Below are positions 1 to 5,707 of a stretch of DNA of 7,295 nucleotides, one piece after another. A program made the position numbers and the translations under genes. Source of the stretch: Alphaproteobacteria bacterium. Lineage in GTDB: Bacteria; Pseudomonadota; Alphaproteobacteria; UBA7887. The notes beneath the pieces were generated by a model. The model saw nothing but the letters and a program-made list of their open reading frames with translations, was not told the origin of the DNA and searched no databases. The stretch spans positions 1-7,295 of the forward strand of contig JANQOH010000404.1 of the NCBI GenBank assembly GCA_028289725.1, given 5' to 3'. Position 1 is the first letter of the stretch. The number at the start of each line of letters is the position of its first letter.

Positions 1-330
1 GCACCGGTACGCGCGCCCCGCGAGGCAATCGGCACAGACGCCGCACCCCGTGAATGGCTGCGCCGTCACCCGATCGCCGACTTTCCATGTATTGCGCGCT
101 TCACGGCCGACCTCGACCACTTCGCCGGCAAATTCGTGCCCCATCACCGCGCCGGGCTCAAGTAACCGCCAGCCAGCATCCCGCTGCTCGTTCATCGACC
201 AGTGAAGATCGGTGCCGCAAATCCCGCACGCTTTCACCTTGAGGATCAAATCATCCGGCCCCGGCTCCGGATCCGGCACCTCCTCAATCACCAACGGCGC
301 CCCGATTTCCTTAAATACCGCTGCTCTCAT
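1..330 (-). CDS. Zinc-dependent alcohol dehydrogenase, MDR superfamily (N-terminal part, cut by window edge)
   Basis: The reverse strand reads 110 codons without a stop from ATG (328-330) to the window edge, so only the N-terminal third of a usual ~340-380-residue enzyme is present. Seen: the GroES-like catalytic domain start, ACGICGTD with catalytic zinc ligand Cys38, the GHE signature with His65-Glu66 followed by FAGEVVEVG, GDRV at 85-88, and the structural zinc lobe with Cys96, Cys99, Cys102 and Cys110 in the C-x2-C-x2-C-x7-C spacing. Known of the family: NAD(P)-dependent oxidation of alcohols or polyols in the cytosol (butanediol, threonine, sorbitol dehydrogenases and relatives). The substrate cannot be decided without the C-terminal Rossmann domain. 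The start is supported by a good ribosome site, AGGGG, six bases before ATG. The gene is divergent from the nuclease-like gene, and nothing links their functions. Confidence 0.93.
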   Translation of the reverse strand, partial: MRAAVFKEIGAPLVIEEVPDPEPGPDDLILKVKACGICGTDLHWSMNEQRDAGWRLLEPGAVMGHEFAGEVVEVGREARNTWKVGDRVTAQPFTGCGVCADCLAGRAYRC

Positions 331-499
331 GGCACGCCCCTCGCTATAGATGAAACAAGTTACCACGATCCACGCCTGCTCTCGGTATCTCCTCTATTTC
401 GTGTGATATGGATTAGAAATTCAATTATGAGTTAATGTGGCGTCTTGGGGCTTAGTCAACGACCGCTTGTCCGTCTCAATGCGAACACGGAGATGAAGC
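331..499. promoter_or_regulatory. Divergent intergenic region between the dehydrogenase and nuclease-like genes
   Basis: This 169-base stretch must hold the start signals of two divergent genes. Positions about 396-437 are clearly richer in A/T than the surroundings. On the reverse strand there is a -35-like TTGACT (454-459) and a -10-like CATAAT (424-429), but they are 24 bases apart, too far to be one sigma-70 promoter. A small dyad, ATTA-N5-TAAT (424-436), lies in the AT-rich part and could be an operator half-site pair. That is weak evidence. No tRNA, repeat or attachment site is visible. Confidence 0.35.
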
Positions 500-1918
500 A
501 TGGAGTTGCCAGAGATCCTTAAGTCGGCAGACGTGGCCAGACTTTTTCCCGTCATCGCCGAGACAGGGAAAGAACAGCGAGCCGCGTCGATTTTCCTCTC
601 AGTTTTATCGGCGGTGCCGCCATTTGCGCACGCGATCTTATCGCATGTGGGACAGAGAATTGGCGCCCGTACCTCGATCAATACCTACACCGAGGTCGTG
701 CTTCAGAACGAGAGCCCTCAAGGCAGGTCCAATCGCCCGGACGGGCTGATTGAATTGTCAACAGGCAAGCGCCGATGGTCCGCGCTACTAGAAGCAAAGA
801 TTGGCAGCTCACCTTTGGATCAGGAGCAAATCGAACGCTACCTGAGACTCGCGAGAGACAACTCGGTCGATGCTCTGATTACGGTATCCAATCAACTTGC
901 GGCGCTCCCCACACATCACCCGTTAGATGTGCCGAAAGCCCTCACCCGAAAATCGTCCCTCTACCATTTCTCGTGGACCTTCATCTTGACCGAAGCTGTT
1001 CTTCTGCACGAGCAATCGGCCTTGGATGATGCTGAGCAAGCGTTCCTGCTACGAGAGTTCATCCGATTTTTTTCTCATCCGTCTGCGGGAGTCAGTGGCT
1101 TCGTTTCGATGCCTAAGGAATGGGGCGAAGCTGTCGACCAAATTCGCGCGGGCGCTAGGATTAAGAAAGGAGACATCGGCCAACAGATTGTATCGGCCTG
1201 GTATCAAGAGCTGCGTGATTTGTCGTTGCTTATGAGCCGCATGGTCGGCTGCAATATATCGGTCAAACTGTCACGGGCGCATGCGGAAGACGCTGAAAAA
1301 CGGCTGCGGGACGATGTTGATGAGTTGTGCAAAAGCGGAAAACTCGAAGCTCATCTGCATGTTCCCAACACTGCAAGTGACATTACGGTAATCGCCGACC
1401 TAAATGGCCGATCTCTTAGAGCATCGATGCGACTCGATGCGCCCAAGGATCGTAAGACCACCAAGGCGCGCCTAAATTGGTTGCTAAGGCAAATAAAAAA
1501 CGTCGATCCTGAGGGAATTTATGTCGGAATAATCTGGTCATCTCGGGCCACAAATTCGGTGCACCGTCTGGCCGATCTACGAGAAAACCCCGACCTGGTC
1601 GCAGCCCCATCCAGCAAGTCCGAAGCACGAGCCTTCGAGGTAACGCTCACGGGCTCGAGTGCGAAGCGTTTCATAGGTCGACGCACAGTGATTGAGGAAC
1701 TGGAGCATCTGGTTCCGACATTTTACGAATTGGTTGGCCAGCACCTGCAGGCTTGGAAGCCCACGCCGCCCAAACCAAAACACTCGGTAACTGCGGATGA
1801 CGAGAATAAAAGTGAGCTCAAGGAAAAGGAAACGGCATCCAAGTCGACTGGGGTCGCAGGAAACGCACACGCCGATCTATTAGAAATACCGGCCTTTCTG
1901 AAAAGGACCGAGGGCTAA
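500..1918 (+). CDS. PD-(D/E)xK nuclease-fold protein with FtsZ-like C-terminal tail
   Basis: This is a 472-residue protein that I do not recognise as a named gene. The N-terminal half shows a PD-(D/E)xK nuclease core: Glu65 in TYTEVVL, Pro80-Asp81 in RPDGLIEL, then Glu98-Ala-Lys100 in SALLEAKIG, followed by a helix with Gln110-x3-Tyr114 (QIERYLRLAR), like the QxxxY motif of RecB/Cas4-type nucleases, and the strand DALITVSNQ. These predict a metal-dependent DNA (or RNA) nuclease with all key residues kept. Residues about 195-415 form a second domain of unknown role, with a basic helix near 318-333. Residues about 418-458 are a Pro/Lys/Glu/Ser-rich, probably disordered linker, and the end is DLLEIPAFLKRTEG. 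The start is supported by GGAG seven bases before ATG. GC counted on three sample lines is 48-57%, against 62-67% on two gyrA lines, and codons such as CTA, TTA, ATA, AGA and AGG are used, suggesting acquisition. A defence or DNA-processing role is inference. No partner methylase, helicase or transposase is in the window. Confidence 0.85.
   Translation: MELPEILKSADVARLFPVIAETGKEQRAASIFLSVLSAVPPFAHAILSHVGQRIGARTSINTYTEVVLQNESPQGRSNRPDGLIELSTGKRRWSALLEAKIGSSPLDQEQIERYLRLARDNSVDALITVSNQLAALPTHHPLDVPKALTRKSSLYHFSWTFILTEAVLLHEQSALDDAEQAFLLREFIRFFSHPSAGVSGFVSMPKEWGEAVDQIRAGARIKKGDIGQQIVSAWYQELRDLSLLMSRMVGCNISVKLSRAHAEDAEKRLRDDVDELCKSGKLEAHLHVPNTASDITVIADLNGRSLRASMRLDAPKDRKTTKARLNWLLRQIKNVDPEGIYVGIIWSSRATNSVHRLADLRENPDLVAAPSSKSEARAFEVTLTGSSAKRFIGRRTVIEELEHLVPTFYELVGQHLQAWKPTPPKPKHSVTADDENKSELKEKETASKSTGVAGNAHADLLEIPAFLKRTEG
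1874..1915 (+). other. FtsZ C-terminal-peptide-like motif encoded at the end of the nuclease-like gene
   Basis: Residues 459-472 of the nuclease-like protein read DLLEIPAFLKRTEG and end the protein. From memory, the E. coli FtsZ tail is DYLDIPAFLRKQAD. Seven of 14 positions are identical (D, L, I, P, A, F, L) and three more are conservative (E/D, K/R, R/K). As in FtsZ, the motif sits at the very C-terminus behind a disordered linker (about residues 418-458, encoded at 1751-1873). In FtsZ this peptide binds FtsA, ZipA and other division regulators. Binding by this protein is inference. Confidence 0.6.
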
Positions 1919-1922
1919 GCAA

Positions 1923-4817
1923 TCAGGATGCCTTCTTGCGTTTGCGTCCTGCCGCGCTTCGGCGTTTGAGGCCCAAGCTGCGGCTAAGGTATTGGCCGGT
2001 GTAGCTTTCGGGGACCGCGGCGACATCTTCGGGGGTGCCTTGCGCGATGACGCGGCCGCCGCCGTCGCCGCCTTCGGGGCCGAGGTCGATGATCCAGTCG
2101 GCGGTTTTGATCACTTCGAGATTGTGTTCGATGACCAGCACGGTGTTGCCGGTATCCACCAAGGCGTGCAGCACATCGAGCAACTTGCGGATGTCCTCGA
2201 AATGCAATCCCGTAGTCGGCTCATCGAGAATGTAGAGGGTTTTGCCCGTGGCGCGCTTAGACAGTTCCTTGGCGAGCTTGACGCGCTGCGCTTCGCCTCC
2301 GGAGAGGGTGGTGGCGGCTTGGCCGACGCGGATGTATCCGAGGCCGACGCGGTGCAGGGTTTCGAGCTTGTTGCGGATTGCCGGCACCGGCGCGAAGAAT
2401 GCCTCGGCTTCCTCCACGGTCATGTCGAGCACGTCGGCGATCGATTTGTCGCGGTAGCGGACTTCCAGCGTTTCGCGGTTATAGCGTGCCCCGTGACAGG
2501 TATCGCAGGTGACATAGACGTCGGGCAGGAAGTGCATCTCGATCTTGATGACGCCGTCGCCTTGGCACGCCTCGCAGCGCCCGCCTTTGACATTGAATGA
2601 AAAGCGGCCGGGCTTGTAACCGCGCGCCTTTGCTTCGGGCAGGCCGGCGAACCAGTCGCGGATCGGTGTGAACGCGCCAGTGTAAGTCGCCGGGTTCGAA
2701 CGCGGCGTGCGGCCGATCGGGGACTGATCGATGTCGACGACCTTGTCGAGATACTCAAGCCCCTCGATGGCGTCGTGCTCGCCCGGATGCAGGCGCGCGC
2801 GATTGATGCGTCGCGCCACCGCCGGATAGAGCGTGTTCACAATCAGGCTCGACTTGCCCGAGCCCGACACGCCGGTCACGCAAGTAAGCGTGCCGAGCGG
2901 AATGCCAACATCGACGTCGGTCAGATTGTTTTCACGCGCACCCAGAACGCGGATTTCCTGGCGCTTGGTCGACCGCCCCTTGCCGATCCGTTTGCCTTCC
3001 CGACGGGCGAGGGGGACAGCGATCTTGCGCCGGCCGGACAGATACTGCCCGGTCAGGCTGGCGGCATCGGCGATGACCTTTTCCGGCTTGCCTTCAGCGA
3101 CCACCTGGCCGCCATGTTCGCCGGCGCCCGGTCCCATATCGACCAAATAATCGGCGGTCCGGATGGCATCCTCGTCGTGTTCGACGACCACGACCGTGTT
3201 GCCCAACTCGCGCAAATTCTCGAGCGTCTTGAGCAGACGTGCATTGTCACGCTGGTGCAGGCCGATTGAGGGCTCATCGAGCACATAGAGCACGCCCGTC
3301 AGACCGGAACCAATTTGCGAGGCGAGACGGATGCGCTGGCTCTCGCCGCCCGACAGGGTGCCGGAATTGCGCGACAAGGTGAGATATTCCAGCCCGACAT
3401 CGACCAGGAAACCGAGCCGTTCGTTGATCTCTTTCAGGATCCGGTGCGCGATTTCCCTCTGCTTGTCGGTCAGACTCGGTTCGACTTCGTGGAACCAAGC
3501 GGCCGCGGCGCCGATCGACTTGGTTGCGACTTCGCCGATGTGTAATCCGCCGATCTTGACCGCCCGCGCCTCGGGCTTGAGGCGATAGCCGTCACACGTC
3601 TCGCACACGGCTTCGCTTTGGAAGCGCGCCAGCTCTTCACGAAGCCATTGGTTCTCGGTATCGCTATAGCGCCGCTCCAAGTTCGGGATCACGCCTTCGA
3701 AGGGCCGGTTCGTCGTGTAGCTGCGCAGGCCGTCGTCATAGGTCATCGGCACGTTTGCTCCGTCGGAGCCGAACAGAACGATCTCCCGCAGTTTCTCAGA
3801 TAACTCACCGAACGGTTTGTTCATGCTGAACTTGTAGTGCTTGGCGAGGCTCTGGAGTGTCTGCTGATAATATTGCGTCGAGGCATTCGCCCAAGGTTGC
3901 ACCGCACCTTCACGTAAACTCAGGGAGTCGTCCGACACAACGAGCTCAGGATCGAAGTAGGTGTGCGTGCCGAGACCCGTACAGGCCGGGCATGCGCCGA
4001 ACGGATTGTTGAAGGAAAACAAACGGGGCTCGATCTCGTCGATCGTGAAACCGGAGACAGGACAGGCGAAGCGCGCCGAAAATGTCGTGCGTTCACCACT
4101 ATCCGCATCTTCCGCGATCAGCAAACCGTCACTCAGCCCCAACGCGGTTTCGATCGAGTCGGCCAGGCGGTTGCCGAGCCCGTCGCGAACCACCACGCGG
4201 TCCACGACCACTTCAATATCGTGTTTGATCTTTTTGTTGAGCGCCGGCACGTCATCGATTTCGTAAACCGTGCCGTCGACCTTCACGCGCTGGAAGCCGC
4301 GTTTGAGCAGCCCGGCCAACTCTTTGCGGTACTCGCCCTTGCGGCCTCGAACGATCGGCGCCAACAAGTACAGGCGCGCGCCGTCCCCCATCGCGGTGAC
4401 GCCATCGACCATCTGGCTGACGCTCTGGCTTTCGATCGGCAGGCCAGTGGCGGGCGAGTAGGGGATGCCGATGCGCGCAAAAAGCAAGCGCATATAGTCG
4501 TAGATCTCAGTCACCGTGCCCACGGTCGAGCGCGGATTGCGCGACGTCGTTTTTTGGTCGATCGCGATCGCCGGCGACAGGCCCTCGATCGAATCGACGT
4601 CCGGCTTCTCCATCAGTTCCAAGAACTGACGGGCATAGGCGGACAAGCTTTCGACATAGCGGCGCTGGCCCTCGGCGTAAATCGTGTCGAATGCCAGCGA
4701 CGACTTCCCCGACCCCGACAAACCGGTAATCACGATCAGCTTGTTGCGCGGCAAGGCAACATCGACATTTTTCAGATTGTGTTCGCGCGCGCCGCGCACG
4801 GTGATCGTCTTGTTCAT
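1923..4817 (-). CDS. uvrA: UvrABC excinuclease subunit A
   Basis: This complete 964-residue protein has the usual length for UvrA, the ATP-dependent damage-recognition subunit of nucleotide excision repair. It dimerises, loads UvrB at lesions and acts in the cytosol on DNA. Seen in order: Walker A GLSGSGKS (32-39), the UvrB-binding and insertion region, first zinc module with Cys252, Cys276 and Cys279 but Ser255 in place of the expected fourth Cys, the CETC pair Cys405/Cys408, signature LSGGE (488-492), LDEP (513-516), second Walker A GVSGSGKSS (649-657), second zinc module Cys748, Cys751, Cys771, Cys774, second LSGGE (838-842) and LDEP (864-867), and a lysine/arginine-rich tail. The start MNKTITVRGAREHNLKNV matches the family. 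No strong ribosome site precedes it. The gene is divergent from ssb, with a likely LexA box 66 bases upstream of the start, and convergent with the nuclease-like gene, 4 bases away. Confidence 0.98.
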   Translation of the reverse strand: MNKTITVRGAREHNLKNVDVALPRNKLIVITGLSGSGKSSLAFDTIYAEGQRRYVESLSAYARQFLELMEKPDVDSIEGLSPAIAIDQKTTSRNPRSTVGTVTEIYDYMRLLFARIGIPYSPATGLPIESQSVSQMVDGVTAMGDGARLYLLAPIVRGRKGEYRKELAGLLKRGFQRVKVDGTVYEIDDVPALNKKIKHDIEVVVDRVVVRDGLGNRLADSIETALGLSDGLLIAEDADSGERTTFSARFACPVSGFTIDEIEPRLFSFNNPFGACPACTGLGTHTYFDPELVVSDDSLSLREGAVQPWANASTQYYQQTLQSLAKHYKFSMNKPFGELSEKLREIVLFGSDGANVPMTYDDGLRSYTTNRPFEGVIPNLERRYSDTENQWLREELARFQSEAVCETCDGYRLKPEARAVKIGGLHIGEVATKSIGAAAAWFHEVEPSLTDKQREIAHRILKEINERLGFLVDVGLEYLTLSRNSGTLSGGESQRIRLASQIGSGLTGVLYVLDEPSIGLHQRDNARLLKTLENLRELGNTVVVVEHDEDAIRTADYLVDMGPGAGEHGGQVVAEGKPEKVIADAASLTGQYLSGRRKIAVPLARREGKRIGKGRSTKRQEIRVLGARENNLTDVDVGIPLGTLTCVTGVSGSGKSSLIVNTLYPAVARRINRARLHPGEHDAIEGLEYLDKVVDIDQSPIGRTPRSNPATYTGAFTPIRDWFAGLPEAKARGYKPGRFSFNVKGGRCEACQGDGVIKIEMHFLPDVYVTCDTCHGARYNRETLEVRYRDKSIADVLDMTVEEAEAFFAPVPAIRNKLETLHRVGLGYIRVGQAATTLSGGEAQRVKLAKELSKRATGKTLYILDEPTTGLHFEDIRKLLDVLHALVDTGNTVLVIEHNLEVIKTADWIIDLGPEGGDGGGRVIAQGTPEDVAAVPESYTGQYLSRSLGLKRRSAAGRKRKKAS

Positions 4818-4882
4818 GCGCCCATTATGGGATTGGGATTGGTCCGGAGCAAAGATCGGCCACAGATACCGACGCCACCCCG

Positions 4883-4897
4883 GTTCGGAGATCGGTC
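4883..4897. promoter_or_regulatory. Putative LexA (SOS) box between uvrA and ssb
   Basis: GTTC-GGAGATC-GGTC matches the alphaproteobacterial LexA consensus GTTC-N7-GTTC at seven of eight defined bases. It lies in the uvrA/ssb divergent region, where SOS control is known in this class. On the reverse strand it overlaps a TTGACC (-35-like, 4894-4899) that could serve uvrA, although no well-placed -10 follows. On the forward strand it lies just upstream of the expected ssb -35 position. Binding is inferred from motif and place only. Confidence 0.55.
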
Positions 4898-4928
4898 AAG
4901 CCTATAGTCGGCCGACGGTTGGTCCCAG

Positions 4929-4934
4929 TATACT
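4929..4934 (+). promoter_or_regulatory. Putative ssb promoter -10 element
   Basis: TATACT matches five of six bases of the sigma-70 -10 consensus and lies 54 bases before the ssb start codon. The -35 is weak: TAGTCG (4905-4910, spacer 18) matches TTGACA at three of six. A TCGGCCGA palindrome (4908-4915) overlaps the -35 position. A LexA box just upstream would suit SOS-modulated transcription. Confidence 0.4.
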
Positions 4935-4988
4935 CCGCAACGATTCGGCGGCCACGCCGCACCACGCCTCATTCACAGGAAAAGATTC

Positions 4989-5462
4989 ATGGCCGGTAGC
5001 GTCAACAAAGTGATTTTGGTCGGGAATCTCGGCCGTGACCCAGAGGTTCGCAGTCTGCAAAATGGCGGGAAAGTGGCGAATCTGTCGCTGGCCACCAGCG
5101 AAACGTGGCGCGATCGGCAAACAAATGAGAGACGAGAGCGCACGGAATGGCATCGTGTCGTGATCTTCAACGAGAACTTGATCGACGTCGCCGAAAAATA
5201 TCTGCGCAAAGGCTCGAAGATTTACATCGAAGGGGCTTTGCAAACCCGCAAATGGACCGACCAGAGCGGCACCGAAAAATACACCACCGAGATCGTCCTC
5301 CAGCGTTTTCGCGGTGAGCTGCAGATGCTCGATGCACGCGGCGGTGATGGCGGCGGCATGGCCGGTGAGTCCGGCGGGTACGACGAAGGCGGATTTGGCG
5401 GCGGCGGAGGCGGCGGACGCGCATCGGGCGGCAGCGATTTCGACGACGATATTCCGTTCTAA
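4989..5462 (+). CDS. ssb: Single-stranded DNA-binding protein SSB
   Basis: This is a complete 157-residue SSB. It binds single-stranded DNA, normally as a homotetramer, and organises partners in replication, recombination and repair. Seen: an OB-fold across about residues 1-112, starting AGSVNKVILVGNLGRDPEVR, with the DNA-stacking aromatics Trp40, Trp54, Phe60 and Trp89, a short glycine-rich linker (about 118-148) including a run of seven glycines (137-143), and the acidic tip DFDDDIPF, the docking site for SSB partner proteins. The start is supported by AGGA eight bases before ATG. It is divergent from uvrA with a shared control region that contains a probable LexA box, and it lies 241 bases before gyrA. 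The linker is glycine-rich and lacks the longer Gln/Pro-rich stretch of E. coli SSB. Confidence 0.98.
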   Translation: MAGSVNKVILVGNLGRDPEVRSLQNGGKVANLSLATSETWRDRQTNERRERTEWHRVVIFNENLIDVAEKYLRKGSKIYIEGALQTRKWTDQSGTEKYTTEIVLQRFRGELQMLDARGGDGGGMAGESGGYDEGGFGGGGGGGRASGGSDFDDDIPF

Positions 5463-5524
5463 ATCAAGTGTGCCGCACGCGGCGAGACGCTTTTCCACCT
5501 GTCATAAACCTGAAACCAAGTGTG

Positions 5525-5545
5525 GTGTTTTGCGCCGCAAAACGC
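5525..5545 (+). repeat. Strong hairpin downstream of ssb
   Basis: GTGTTTTGC-GCC-GCAAAACGC can form a nine-base-pair stem (one G-T wobble, seven perfect inner pairs) with a three-base loop, 62 bases after the ssb stop. It is not followed by a T run on either strand, so it does not look like a standard intrinsic terminator. It could protect the ssb transcript 3' end or be a protein-binding dyad. Confidence 0.6.
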
Positions 5546-5556
5546 TATGAATGGGG

Positions 5557-5627
5557 GTCATCCGGGCGGCCGAACCGATGACACATTTGGTAGGGAATTT
5601 CGTCATCGGCCTACAAAATCTGGTAGG
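5557..5627 (+). repeat. Competing inverted repeats in the gyrA leader
   Basis: CCGATGAC (5575-5582) pairs perfectly with GTCATCGG (5602-5609), and its GATGAC part can instead pair with GTCATC at 5557-5562. Just after, CCTAC (5610-5614) can pair with GTAGG at 5590-5594 or at 5623-5627. The two GTAGG copies sit in a direct repeat, TTTGGTAGGGAA (5586-5597) and TCTGGTAGGATA (5619-5630), offset by 33. The pairings exclude one another in part. Whether this is RNA or DNA regulation cannot be told from sequence alone. Confidence 0.45.
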
Positions 5628-5641
5628 ATAACGCTGCCGAC

Positions 5642-5707
5642 ATGTCCAATCCGAATCCCGCGAAAAGAGAGCGCCAGAGATGGCGTGATTCGATCCACGC
5701 ATCGTGA
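5642..5707 (+). CDS. Possible 21-residue leader peptide overlapping the gyrA start
   Basis: ATG at 5642 opens a 21-codon frame beginning MSNPNPAKRERQRWRD, ending in TGA at 5705-5707. The stop overlaps the gyrA GTG start (5704-5706) in a GTGA arrangement typical of translational coupling. The gyrA start has no Shine-Dalgarno of its own, which fits coupling. The peptide is strongly basic (one Lys, five Arg). Against it: its own nearest purine-rich site, AGGA, lies 13 bases upstream, which is long, and a 21-codon ORF easily arises by chance. I do not recognise the peptide. Confidence 0.3.
   Translation: MSNPNPAKRERQRWRDSIHAS

Larger units (their letters stand above)
5463..5703 (+). promoter_or_regulatory. 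ssb-gyrA intergenic region (probable gyrA promoter and leader)
   Basis: This 241-base gap holds the end of the ssb transcript and the start signals of gyrA. After ssb there is only a small stem, GCCG-CACG-CGGC (5472-5483), followed seven bases later by TTTT, which is a poor terminator. Further on are a strong hairpin (5525-5545), a set of competing inverted repeats (5557-5627) and a 21-codon ORF running into gyrA (5642-5707). No sigma-70 promoter with good spacing stands out. TAGGAT at 5624-5629 is a possible -10 without a matching -35. Confidence 0.5.

Noticed and set aside
454..459. TTGACT as the -35 of a dehydrogenase promoter
   Set aside because: At 17-18 bases spacing there is no good -10 element, and the best -10-like hexamer is 24 bases away.
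483..497. GAAC half-site near the nuclease-like gene start as a possible LexA box
   Set aside because: The second half does not fit at the required seven-base spacing, so there is no support for SOS control of this gene.
3963..4907. A 314-codon open frame on the plus strand opposite uvrA
   Set aside because: It is fully antisense to a gene with complete UvrA motifs, has no recognisable domain and shows the Arg/His/Asp-rich composition of a GC-rich shadow frame.
5472..5494. Intrinsic terminator directly after ssb
   Set aside because: The stem is only four or five pairs and the T run is four bases long and seven bases away, too weak to call.
4902..5498. A 198-codon open frame on the minus strand covering ssb
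   Set aside because: Entirely opposite ssb and its promoter, without a family resemblance. The ssb frame is certain.
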